From Streptomyces sp. H27-H1 (GTDB lineage: Bacteria > Actinomycetota > Actinomycetes > Streptomycetales > Streptomycetaceae), in assembly GCF_026627445.1 (NCBI RefSeq), contig NZ_JAPNLJ010000028.1, forward strand, positions 41,595 through 105,594: a DNA stretch of 64,000 bases, written 5' to 3'. The notes beneath the pieces are model-generated. The model ran no database searches. It worked only from the letters and a program-made list of their open reading frames with translations, and was not told where the DNA came from. This document shows positions 17,348 to 24,778 of this stretch, one piece after another (position 1 is the first letter of the stretch; each line of letters starts with the position of its first letter). The translations under genes were made by a program, and so were the position numbers.

Positions 17348-17802
17348 GGCGCCGGACTGTGAGAGCGGCGTTCCTGGACGGCGGAGGCAATCCTCGCCGC
17401 ACAGACGTCGGACGGCTCGTGCTCCCAGAACCGGAGCACGAGCCAGCCTGCTTCCTCCAGCTGCTCGTCCGTGTTGCGGTCCCTCGCGATGTTCCGGGCC
17501 ACCTTCTCCGACCAGTAGCCCGGGTTCGTCTTCGGCGAGACGTAGTGTTCAGGGCATCCGTGCCAATAGCAGCCGTCCACGAAGACAGCCACTTTCGCCG
17601 GCCGGAATACGAGGTCAGCGGTCCGGCGCAGATCAGGCAGAGGGCGTGCAGCCACCCGGTAACGCAGCCCCTTTGCGTGTACGAGGCTCCTGATGACCCG
17701 CTCTGGCTTCGTATCGCGGCTGCGGATCGCCTGCATGTTGCGTCGGCGGGCCGCTGAGGATGCCCAGGAGCCCTCGGGGGGCTGCCACTGGCCGTCAGAC
17801 AT
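17344..17802 (-). CDS. vsr: Very short patch repair (Vsr) endonuclease
   Basis: Nicks DNA 5' of the T in T:G mismatches that arise by deamination of 5-methylcytosine, starting very-short-patch repair; it is the normal companion of C5 methyltransferases. 152 aa from the ATG at 17802. The family signature is complete: RRRNMQAIRSRDTKPE, the catalytic Asp63 in RRTADLVF, the Zn/active-site block VFVDGCYWHGCPEH (His81), and WLVLRFWEHE. Its start overlaps the NaeI-like gene by 8 nt, indicating translational coupling, and its stop overlaps the methyltransferase stop tail-to-tail. The ORF extension to 17982 is upstream-gene sequence in another frame. Confidence 0.95.
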   Translation of the reverse strand: MSDGQWQPPEGSWASSAARRRNMQAIRSRDTKPERVIRSLVHAKGLRYRVAARPLPDLRRTADLVFRPAKVAVFVDGCYWHGCPEHYVSPKTNPGYWSEKVARNIARDRNTDEQLEEAGWLVLRFWEHEPSDVCAARIASAVQERRSHSPAP

Positions 17803-18697
17803 CGGCCCGGTCCTCTTCGAGCCGCAGGGCGATCCAGTCTTCCGGCCCCAGCGTGATCTTATGCGCGGCGGCGATGTCTCTCTGGTCAGGGAACTTGCCA
17901 CAGAGCAGAGTGAGGCCGTCGCGGGCGAGAACCTTCCTGACATTGCGGGTCCGCCGCACCGGGTCATGGTTTCCGGCGCCAACCGTTGAGATTACGCTGC
18001 GCGGGATGATGTGCCCCTCGAGGAAGCTGAACATCATTGCGAACCTCAGCTCCTGCCCGGGCTGCTTCGCGAGCACCTGGCCGGCTTGCTCCGCCGTGAG
18101 GAGGGTCAGTGGATTCATCCGCAGCGGTGTCCAGTCGTACAAGGGCGTGCTCCAACGGTCACGTGCCTCCACAGCGAGACCCCGTTTGCCGTCCCGGTTG
18201 CCGGAACCACGGTAGAGCCACGAGCGGTGCGCGCGGACCAGCCAGGATTTGTGCACGCCCTGACCGATTTTGATCTGCGTGCAGACACAGAGCTGGCAGT
18301 GACCCTCCGCCGGGATGGACCAGTTCGCGCCGACCGTCGCTTTGATATCGACTGCGATACCCGAGATTCGGGTATCGAGCGGAGGCACCTTCGGGAGGCC
18401 GAAGGAGTTCAGTACTTCGTATTCCAGCTTGGCGCCCACCGAAGCCTTCTCGCCGGGATGGACGTCGGGTGCGAGCAAGTCGTAGCGCCCTGTGCGCGGT
18501 CCGTCGAGCACGTAGTCGATCGCGTTGGCAATGGCCCCCGTGTAGAGGCCGGCGGCGTCGTGAGAACGAAGCCAGGCGAGGACTGCCTGGGCCTCGGCAT
18601 CCTCCGCCGGCGCGCGCAGCGGGTGCTCTCCGGCGGTTGTGTTCGTGCAGACCTCGCCAGGCCCTTGCAGGACGAGGCGTCCTCTGCCTCTGCTCAC
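17795..18697 (-). CDS. NaeI-family type II restriction endonuclease
   Basis: Predicted type IIE endonuclease of 300 aa, close to NaeI (about 317 aa), which cuts GCCGGC and needs two sites. The catalytic set matches NaeI in spacing: Glu92 (GAKLEYEV), Asp108 and Asp117 (LDTRISGIAVDIK) and Lys119, equivalent to Glu70/Asp86/Asp95/Lys97. The element DYVLDGPRTGRYD aligns with the ligase-like LYDG region of NaeI; the position of NaeI Leu43 appears to be Val63 here. The C-terminal half (about 180-300) corresponds to the effector-binding Topo domain. The GTG at 18697 is the only plausible start before the conserved region; it overlaps the stop of the SEC-C gene (GTGA). The product and Vsr are coupled (8-nt overlap). 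Confidence 0.88.
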   Translation of the reverse strand: MSRGRGRLVLQGPGEVCTNTTAGEHPLRAPAEDAEAQAVLAWLRSHDAAGLYTGAIANAIDYVLDGPRTGRYDLLAPDVHPGEKASVGAKLEYEVLNSFGLPKVPPLDTRISGIAVDIKATVGANWSIPAEGHCQLCVCTQIKIGQGVHKSWLVRAHRSWLYRGSGNRDGKRGLAVEARDRWSTPLYDWTPLRMNPLTLLTAEQAGQVLAKQPGQELRFAMMFSFLEGHIIPRSVISTVGAGNHDPVRRTRNVRKVLARDGLTLLCGKFPDQRDIAAAHKITLGPEDWIALRLEEDRADV

Positions 18698-19713
18698 GGA
18701 CGAGCCGGATCCACGCTGCGTCCGTGGCACTCCCCGTAAGGCCGGCCCGAGGTGCACCAGCACGGGTTGGTGGCGGTCGGGGGCCAGGGGGTGGCTTTGC
18801 CTCGGGCGGCCAGGGTGGTGGCGTATTCCGCGAGGAGGGACGGGGAGGACGGGGAGGTCTTCTCCGAGGCGGCGAAGGCTTCGTACGAGGGGACGCTGGC
18901 CGTGACGATGCCGAGGTTCGTCGTGCCCGAGGCGGCCAGGGCGCGGAGGGAGGCTTCGACCTGGGCCAGGTGGGCGTCGTGGGAGGGGTACTCCGCGGAC
19001 AGGGTGGGGTACGAGGTGAGGAGTTCCGTGAGCTCGCGGGCCGGCCAGTGGAGGATGGCCACCGGGAACGGGCGGGAGAGGGCGGCGCGGCGGTCGCCGA
19101 GTTCGGCGCGCAGGCGGGCGATCTCGGCGCGGAGTTCGGCGGGGTCGTCGGAGCCGAGGGCCCAGATCCGCTTGGGGTCGTGGAGTTCGTCCAGCGGGAT
19201 CGGGCCGATGTGGCGGGTGTCCGCGACCATGTCCCAGTCGTCGTGGGGGAGGGCCAGCAGGCGGCGTACGCGGTGGCGGCCCGTGAGGAGCGCGGTCGTG
19301 GCCCGGGTGAGGGGGGTGTTGTCCGGGGCCAGGAGGGTGGCTGCCTCGGTGAAGCACTCGTGGGAGGCTTCGAGTTCGTCGTGGGCCTCCAGGGCCTCGG
19401 CGATGACCTCCCAGGGCGCGGGGTCCTTGGGGGCCGACGCGCGGATGCCCTGGATGAGGGCGCGGGCCTCGGGCTCGTGGCCGTACTCCCAGAGGTTGGC
19501 CGCCTGCAGGGCCTTGATGAGGGACGGGTCGTCGACCGTGTCCGCGGCCAGGAGTTGGTCGTATAGGGTGCTCGCCCGTTCGCGTTCGTCGGCCAGTTCG
19601 AGGTGGGCCGCGGCCTGGAGGAGCAAGGGCTCCTGGTCCTCGGGGTAGCGGGTCGCCGTGCGGATGAGGCGCTCGGCTTCGGCGATGTGCTCGGCAGGCG
19701 TGTCGGGGCGCAT
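18694..19713 (-). CDS. SEC-C motif protein with helical/TPR-like repeats
   Basis: A 339-aa protein from the ATG at 19713. The N-terminal 150 residues form helix pairs resembling tetratricopeptide repeats (EAERLIRTATRYPEDQEPLL, YDQLLAADTVDDPSLIKAL, HECFTEAATLL). The middle carries PHDDWDMVADTRHIGPIPLD and a coiled Glu/Arg helix. The protein ends in a zinc-binding SEC-C motif, NPCWCTSGRPYGECH, with the final ligand as His. SEC-C domains occur in SecA and many stand-alone proteins that bind protein or metal; the role of this one is unknown. It is likely a host gene marking the right edge of the defence island, whose nuclease start overlaps its stop. Confidence 0.82.
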   Translation of the reverse strand: MRPDTPAEHIAEAERLIRTATRYPEDQEPLLLQAAAHLELADERERASTLYDQLLAADTVDDPSLIKALQAANLWEYGHEPEARALIQGIRASAPKDPAPWEVIAEALEAHDELEASHECFTEAATLLAPDNTPLTRATTALLTGRHRVRRLLALPHDDWDMVADTRHIGPIPLDELHDPKRIWALGSDDPAELRAEIARLRAELGDRRAALSRPFPVAILHWPARELTELLTSYPTLSAEYPSHDAHLAQVEASLRALAASGTTNLGIVTASVPSYEAFAASEKTSPSSPSLLAEYATTLAARGKATPWPPTATNPCWCTSGRPYGECHGRSVDPARP

Positions 19714-19760
19714 GGTTCACACCGTACTGCCGCTGGTCAGTTGACGGGGGAGGACTTAAG

Positions 19761-20588
19761 GTGCCGCCCGTGCGGGATCACGTGCGGGTCGTGGTGCAGG
19801 GGCAGGGCCGGCGGTCGCGCCGGGCCGGTCTCGCGCAGGTGCTGTGGGCGGCCGGTGAACTGGCCGTGACGGTGGGCGTGGTGGTGTTGTTGCTGGTGGT
19901 GCACCAGGTGTGGTGGACCAACCGGCAGGCCCTCAACGCCGCCCACGCGCAGGTGCGGGAGCTGGAGAGCGAGTGGTCCTCCGCTCCGGCCTCCGTCGAG
20001 CCTCCCTCCGCCGATGCTCCGGCCGGTGACGAGGTCGCGTCCGGGGGCGATCGGCCGTCCGACGGCTCCCCCGAAGGCTCTTCCGAAGGATCCCCCGAGG
20101 ACTCCTCCCGCGGTACGCGGACCGGCCCCGCCGCCAAGAAGCCGCCGCGGGAGGGGACCTACGGGATCCTGCGCATCCCCCGCCTCGGCGTCGCCGTGCC
20201 CGTCGCGCAGGGCGTGGACAAGCGGTCCGTGCTCGACAAGGGCTACGCCGGGCACTACCCGGGGACCGCGCAGCCCGGAGCCGAGGGGAACTTCGCGCTC
20301 GCCGGACACCGCAATACGCACGGGGAGCCCTTCCGCCACATCAACCGGCTGAAGGCCGGCGACGAGCTGATCGTCGACGTGAAGGGGAAGCGGTACGTGT
20401 ACGTGGTCGGCCAGACGCTGGGGGAGACGACCGAGCGCGATACCGGGGTGATCGCGCCCGTCCCGCGCAGCGTCGTGAAACCGGAGGCCGGGTACGGCGA
20501 ACCCGGGGCGTACATCACGCTCACCACCTGCACGCCCGAGTACTCCTCCAAGTACCGGCTCGTGGTGTGGGGCACCCTGAAGGGGTGA
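19761..20588 (+). CDS. Class E sortase
   Basis: Membrane-anchored transpeptidase that links LAxTG-type proteins to cell-wall peptidoglycan. 275 aa from a GTG with GGAGG 7 nt upstream. One N-terminal membrane helix (about 28-48) is followed by a 75-residue Ser/Pro/Glu-rich stalk, then the sortase domain (about 130-275). The catalytic triad is clear: His183 in LAGHRNTHG, Cys257 in TLTTCTPEY and Arg266 in KYRLVVWG. A possible substrate with an LAHTG signal is encoded at 27728-28501. The DUF3311/symporter pair follows 15-25 nt downstream, perhaps in one transcript, without an obvious functional link. Confidence 0.93.
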   Translation: MPPVRDHVRVVVQGQGRRSRRAGLAQVLWAAGELAVTVGVVVLLLVVHQVWWTNRQALNAAHAQVRELESEWSSAPASVEPPSADAPAGDEVASGGDRPSDGSPEGSSEGSPEDSSRGTRTGPAAKKPPREGTYGILRIPRLGVAVPVAQGVDKRSVLDKGYAGHYPGTAQPGAEGNFALAGHRNTHGEPFRHINRLKAGDELIVDVKGKRYVYVVGQTLGETTERDTGVIAPVPRSVVKPEAGYGEPGAYITLTTCTPEYSSKYRLVVWGTLKG

Positions 20589-20612
20589 CGGGCGCACCGT
20601 AATGTGGGGGCG

Positions 20613-20810
20613 GTGCGTCAGAAATGGGTGAAACGTCCGCAGTTGTTGTGGCTCGCCGCGCCGTTCGTGCTGTTCGTCGGAGCACTGCCGTTCGCGAACC
20701 GGGCACAGCCGGCGCTGGGAGGCGTACCGTTCCTGCTCCTCTGGCTCCTCGGGGCGACCCTGCTGACCCCGCTCGCGGTGTGGCTGACCTGGCGCGGTGA
20801 TCACAGGTGA
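20613..20810 (+). CDS. DUF3311 small membrane protein (symporter partner)
   Basis: A 65-aa, two-helix membrane protein (APFVLFVGALPFANR and GVPFLLLWLLGATLLTPLAVW) ending in WRGDHR. DUF3311 genes nearly always sit directly before a sodium:solute symporter, as here: its stop overlaps the symporter start (GTGA). It is presumed to be an accessory subunit. The start is either GTG 20613 or GTG 20604; neither has a well-spaced ribosome site. Confidence 0.82.
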   Translation: MRQKWVKRPQLLWLAAPFVLFVGALPFANRAQPALGGVPFLLLWLLGATLLTPLAVWLTWRGDHR

Positions 20811-22375
20811 GCGCGGCGGCCGTCGCGACCACCGTCTTCGCCGTGTTCATGGTGGCGACCGTCGCGCTCGGGCTGCTCGCGGTGCGCGGGCGCGGCGGAG
20901 GCGGCGGCGGGCTCGCCGAATGGTCGGTGGGCGGACGCTCGCTCGGCACCGTGTTCATCTGGGTCCTGATGGCTGGCGAGGGGTACACGAGCTTCAGCTA
21001 CCTCGGCGCGGCCGGCTGGGGCTACAACTACGGCGCCCCCGTGCTGTACGTGATCGCGTACATGTCCTGCGGCTACGCGCTCGGTTACCTCGTCGGGCCC
21101 GTGCTGTGGGACTACGCGCGCCGCCACGGCCTCGTGGGCATCACCGACATGGTGGCCCACCGCTACGGGCGCCCCTGGCTCGGCGCCGTGGTCGCGGTAC
21201 TCGCGACCGTCTTCCTGCTCCCCTACATCCAGCTCCAGATCACCGGCATGGGCGTGGTGGTCTCGACGGTCACCTACGGGGCGGTCTCCCTGGAATGGGC
21301 GTACTTCATCGCCTTCGCCGTCACCACCGGCTTCGTCGTCGTCAGCGGGCTGCGCGGCAGCGCGTGGGTGTCGGTGCTCAAGGACGTGCTGGTCATCGGC
21401 ACGCTCGGGTTCCTCGCCGTGTACGTGCCGCTCCACTACTTCGGCGGCTACGGAGAGCTCTTCGATCGGCTCGCGGCCGAGCACCCGCAGTGGCTGACGC
21501 TCCCCGGCGCCGGGAACGCGGAAGGCGGCCGGGGCCAGCTGGGGGTGGGGTGGTTCGCCTCCACCACCGTGCTGAACGCGCTGACCGTCGTCATCTTCCC
21601 GACCACCGTGGCCGGATACCTGGGCGCACGCAGCGCCGACACGCTGCGCCGCAACGCCATCCTGCTGCCCGCCTATAACGTGCTCCTCTTCGTGCCGATG
21701 CTGCTGGGCATGGCCGCGCTGTTCGTGGTACCGGGGCTGACGGGCGCCGATTCCAACCTCGCGCTGTTCAAGCTGGTCGTGGACTCGCTGCCGGCGTGGG
21801 CGGTGGGTGTGATCGGGGTGGCGGCGGCTCTGTCCTCGATCGTGCCGATGGCGGTGTTCATGCTGGTCATCGGCACCATGTGGGGGCGCAGCGTGCTCTC
21901 GGCGGTGCCGCGTTGGAGCTCGGGCGAGCGGCAGAAACTCGCCTCGCAGCTGGTCGTGGTGGCGGCCGGGGCGATCGCGCTCGTGATGGCGTACACGGCG
22001 CCGAACACTCTGGTGAGGCTCTCGCTCGTCTCCTACGAGGGCATGGCGCAGCTCGTGCCGATGCTGCTGCTGGGGCTGGTGTGGCGCAAGCTCACGACTG
22101 CGGCGGCGGTGTGCGGACTGGCCGCGGGGGTCGCGGTCGTCTGCGGGCTGGTCTTCACGGGCAACGACCCGGTGTGGGGCCTGAACGCGGGCATGGTCGC
22201 CCTCGCGGTGAACCTGGCGGTCGCGGTGACGGTGGCCCGGTTCGGCCCGGGTGAGGCGGCGGGGAGCGGGGCGGGGGATCCACGGCCGGACGACGAGGTG
22301 CTGGCGCGTGATCCGCTGCACTCGCCGCCCGGGGATCAAAACGAGGTCCTGTCCGTTGTCAGTGAGCGCGGTTAA
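20807..22375 (+). CDS. Sodium:solute symporter (SSS family), MctP-like
   Basis: Sodium-coupled importer of 522 aa with about 13 membrane helices. The family core is seen in the first third: EWSVGGRSLGTVFIWVLMAG, YTSFSYLGAAGWGYNYG and VGITDMVAHRYG. Later features are IFPTTVAGYLGARSADTLRR and VPMAVFMLVIGTMWGRS. The DUF3311 partner in front is typical of monocarboxylate (lactate/pyruvate/acetate) permeases of the MctP group, so a short-chain monocarboxylate is the best guess, but substrate residues cannot be read. The C-terminal tail of about 40 residues is cytosolic and acidic. Confidence 0.88.
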   Translation: MSAAAVATTVFAVFMVATVALGLLAVRGRGGGGGGLAEWSVGGRSLGTVFIWVLMAGEGYTSFSYLGAAGWGYNYGAPVLYVIAYMSCGYALGYLVGPVLWDYARRHGLVGITDMVAHRYGRPWLGAVVAVLATVFLLPYIQLQITGMGVVVSTVTYGAVSLEWAYFIAFAVTTGFVVVSGLRGSAWVSVLKDVLVIGTLGFLAVYVPLHYFGGYGELFDRLAAEHPQWLTLPGAGNAEGGRGQLGVGWFASTTVLNALTVVIFPTTVAGYLGARSADTLRRNAILLPAYNVLLFVPMLLGMAALFVVPGLTGADSNLALFKLVVDSLPAWAVGVIGVAAALSSIVPMAVFMLVIGTMWGRSVLSAVPRWSSGERQKLASQLVVVAAGAIALVMAYTAPNTLVRLSLVSYEGMAQLVPMLLLGLVWRKLTTAAAVCGLAAGVAVVCGLVFTGNDPVWGLNAGMVALAVNLAVAVTVARFGPGEAAGSGAGDPRPDDEVLARDPLHSPPGDQNEVLSVVSERG

Positions 22376-22443
22376 CATCGATCGCGAGTAGCGGTTCTCG
22401 TACGAGAGTTCGTGCGCGGCGGGTGGGGGAGGGGGCGGTTCGC

Positions 22444-22824
22444 ATGGCAGAGCACAGCGGGCTTCGCCCTGGGCGGTGGACAGCACGCTCCGCGCTGTCC
22501 ACGTCCTCGGCGCCCTCCGCGCCGGCCGTGCGGCCGGCGCGATTGCTGGCCTTGCTGGCCTCGCTCGTGGTGTTCGGCGGCTTCCTCGGGCTGTTCGCCG
22601 GAGAGGGCGGCCTCGGCGCGGTCGTGGTGGTCCTCGCGGCGAGCTTCGCGGTGGGCGCCTCGGCCCTGGCCGCCCGGCTGGTGCGGCCCGTGCCGCCGCA
22701 CCGAATACGTACCGCGATCCGTGATCGCGAGCAGCGCACGGCGTTCTTGCCGCAGCGCGATCCCGACGCTTCGGGCCGGTCGCGGCCCAGGGCGCCCGGC
22801 CGTCCCCTTCCGACGGCCGCGTAG
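22444..22824 (+). CDS. DUF6412-like two-helix membrane protein
   Basis: A 126-aa product from the ATG at 22444, with GGAGGGGG about 10 nt upstream; a GTG at 22423 is also possible. A Ser/Ala/Pro leader is followed by two membrane helices (LLALLASLVVFGGFLGLFAG and VVVVLAASFAVGASALAARL) and an Arg-rich cytosolic tail (PPHRIRTAIRDREQRTAFL). It precedes a YidC/Oxa1 gene by about 120 nt, an arrangement I recall for DUF6412 proteins in Streptomyces. Function unknown. Confidence 0.7.
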   Translation: MAEHSGLRPGRWTARSALSTSSAPSAPAVRPARLLALLASLVVFGGFLGLFAGEGGLGAVVVVLAASFAVGASALAARLVRPVPPHRIRTAIRDREQRTAFLPQRDPDASGRSRPRAPGRPLPTAA

Positions 22825-22941
22825 GGGCGCGCAGCTCCTCCTTCTGATCGCTTCCGATCGCCTGACCTTGCCGCCCCTCGCGGGTCGTCACGCCGAAACG
22901 CATCTCTTTCGACGTTCGACGAGTCCCCTCGGAGGGCCCAC

Positions 22942-23712
22942 GTGTCCGTTTTCATCGATCTTGTTTCTCTGCTGGGCCGGCTCCTGGAACCGGTGCTGGC
23001 CGAGTCCGCGACCGCTGCCGCGATCGTGCTGTTCACCGTGCTCGTACGGCTCGCGCTGCACCCGCTGAGCCGGGCCGCCTTCCGCGGGGCGACCCCGGTG
23101 GCCGGCTGCCTGCCGGTGCTGCTCCAGCTGCCGGTGTTCTTCCTGATGTACCGGGCGTTCTCCTCGGCGGAGATCGGCGGGGCCGCCAACGAGCTGCTCG
23201 GCCACCGGCTGCTCGCCGCGCCGCTCGGCGGCCGGTGGGGTGAGGCGCTCGGGGAGGGCGGCCTCTTCGGAGAGCAGGGGCTGGTGTTCCTCGGGCTGTT
23301 CGCGGTCGTCTCGGTGGTGGCCGCGTGGAGCGCGGTACGCGGACGCAAGGCCGCGGCGCTGGCGGCTGCCACGGCCGGGGCCGGGACCGCGGGGGCCAAG
23401 GCCGGTGGGGGCAAGGCCGGTGGGGCCAAGGCCGGTCGCGCCAAGGCCGGGGCTTCGGCGGCCGGTGCTGCCGGTGGGGTCGGTGTCATCAGCGCCGAGC
23501 AGCAGGAGGTCATGCGCAAGCTGGGCGGCGTACTGCCCCTGCTGTCCTTCGGGACGCTGATCACGGCCGCCCTGGTGCCGTTGGCGGCCGGGCTGTACCT
23601 GGTCACCACCACCGCGTGGTCGGTGGCCGAGCGCGCCTGGCTCCAGCACCGCAAGGACCGGGCGGAGCGTGCCGGGCTCCCGGTCAGCGGAGCAGAGCGT
23701 TCCGTCATGTGA
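22942..23712 (+). CDS. YidC/Oxa1-family membrane protein insertase, short form
   Basis: Inserts or folds membrane proteins. 256 aa from a GTG with GGAGGG upstream. The Oxa1 core is present: the first helix carries the groove arginine in FTVLVRLALHPLSRAAFRG, then PVLLQLPVFFLMYRAFSS, and the last helices are LPLLSFGTLITAALVPLAAG and YLVTTTAWSVAE. It is shorter than the main housekeeping YidC of actinomycetes. The cytosolic loop between helices is replaced by an Ala/Gly/Lys repeat (AKAGG-type units, coding positions about 23385-23470). It is probably a secondary paralogue. Confidence 0.88.
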   Translation: MSVFIDLVSLLGRLLEPVLAESATAAAIVLFTVLVRLALHPLSRAAFRGATPVAGCLPVLLQLPVFFLMYRAFSSAEIGGAANELLGHRLLAAPLGGRWGEALGEGGLFGEQGLVFLGLFAVVSVVAAWSAVRGRKAAALAAATAGAGTAGAKAGGGKAGGAKAGRAKAGASAAGAAGGVGVISAEQQEVMRKLGGVLPLLSFGTLITAALVPLAAGLYLVTTTAWSVAERAWLQHRKDRAERAGLPVSGAERSVM

Positions 23713-23834
23713 ACAGGGTCTTGCGGATGAGGCCGACATCTTGGAGGATCGGCCAATCCTCCGATGGCCGCAACCCATCGGCCGGCCCGTGGCACGCCCA
23801 TGGGCCGACCACCCTCGACCACGGGAGAATGCCC

Positions 23835-24692
23835 ATGAAGCTGCTGCGTGTAGGACCCCTCGGGTCGGAGCGCCCCGCGCTGCTCGACCAGGACGGGACC
23901 CTGCGGGACCTGTCCGGCCTGATCACGGATGTGGACGGCGCGCTGCTCGCCGACGACTCCGTGCTGTCCCGAGTACGGGACGCGGCCGGATCCGGTGAGC
24001 TCCCGGTGCTGGACACCGCGGGTCTGCGGATCGGGTCCGCCGTCGGCCGCATAGGCAAGGTCGTGGGCATCGGCCTGAACTACCACGGGCACGCGGCCGA
24101 GGTGGGCGCGGAGGCGCCGGCCGAACCGATCCTCTTCCTCAAGGCCCCGGACACCGTGGTCGGCCCCGACGACACCGTGCTGATCCCGCGCACCAGCGTC
24201 AAGACCGACTGGGAAGCCGAGCTCGGCGTCGTCATCGGTGCCACCGCCCGCTACCTGGCCTCCCCCGAGGAGGGCCTCGCGCACGTCGGCGGGTACGTGC
24301 TGGTCAACGATGTGACCGAGCGCGCCTTCCAGACCGAGCGCGGCGGCACCTGGGACAAGGGCAAGAACTGCGAGACCTTCACCCCGCTCGGCCCCTGGCT
24401 GGTCACGGCCGACGAGATCCCGGACCCGCAGCAGCTGGACGTGAAGCTCTGGGTCAACGGTGAGATCAGGCAGGACGGCCACACGTCCGACCAGATCTTC
24501 CCGGTCGGCGAGGTCGTCCGGTACGTGAGCCAGTTCATGACCCTGCATCCGGGTGACGTCATCGTCACCGGCACCCCGGCCGGTGTGGCCGCGGGCCAGC
24601 CGGAGCCGAAGCCGTTCCTGCGGGCGGGCGACGTCGTGGAGCTGGAGATCGACGGGCTCGGCCGCCAGCGCCAGGAGTTCAAGAGCGCTTAG
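23835..24692 (+). CDS. Fumarylacetoacetate hydrolase (FAH) family protein
   Basis: Metal-dependent hydrolase or decarboxylase acting on 2-oxo/diketo acids, 285 aa. The ATG at 23835 (GGGAGA 6 nt upstream) is preferred over the ATG at 23829. The FAH catalytic domain begins at IGKVVGIGLNYHGHAAE; metal ligands are in TDWEAELGVVIG (E-x-E) and YVLVNDVTERAFQ. The substrate loop is FTPLGPWLVTADEI, and TGTPAGVA near the end is diagnostic. The short N-terminal domain is that of YcgM/Hpc-type enzymes, so likely substrates are acylpyruvates or homoprotocatechuate-type intermediates. No pathway neighbours are present. A T-rich hairpin follows at 24710-24745. Confidence 0.9.
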   Translation: MKLLRVGPLGSERPALLDQDGTLRDLSGLITDVDGALLADDSVLSRVRDAAGSGELPVLDTAGLRIGSAVGRIGKVVGIGLNYHGHAAEVGAEAPAEPILFLKAPDTVVGPDDTVLIPRTSVKTDWEAELGVVIGATARYLASPEEGLAHVGGYVLVNDVTERAFQTERGGTWDKGKNCETFTPLGPWLVTADEIPDPQQLDVKLWVNGEIRQDGHTSDQIFPVGEVVRYVSQFMTLHPGDVIVTGTPAGVAAGQPEPKPFLRAGDVVELEIDGLGRQRQEFKSA

Positions 24693-24709
24693 TCGCGCGC
24701 AGTACGCGG

Positions 24710-24745
24710 GAGGGGCGGTGCCGTCACGGACGGCGCCGCCTCTTT
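24710..24745 (+). terminator. Terminator downstream of the FAH-family gene
   Basis: GC-rich arms (GAGGGGCGGTGCCGTC and GACGGCGCCGCCTC) form an imperfect stem followed directly by TCTTTT, between the convergent FAH-family and oxidoreductase genes. Confidence 0.65.
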
Positions 24746-24778
24746 TCCCGTCGGGCTCCCGGCTCGCCCCCGAGCGCG

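Noticed and set aside
10897..18697. The island as a prophage or integrative element
   Set aside because: No integrase, replication, transfer or structural phage genes, and no tRNA or obvious att repeats at its borders.
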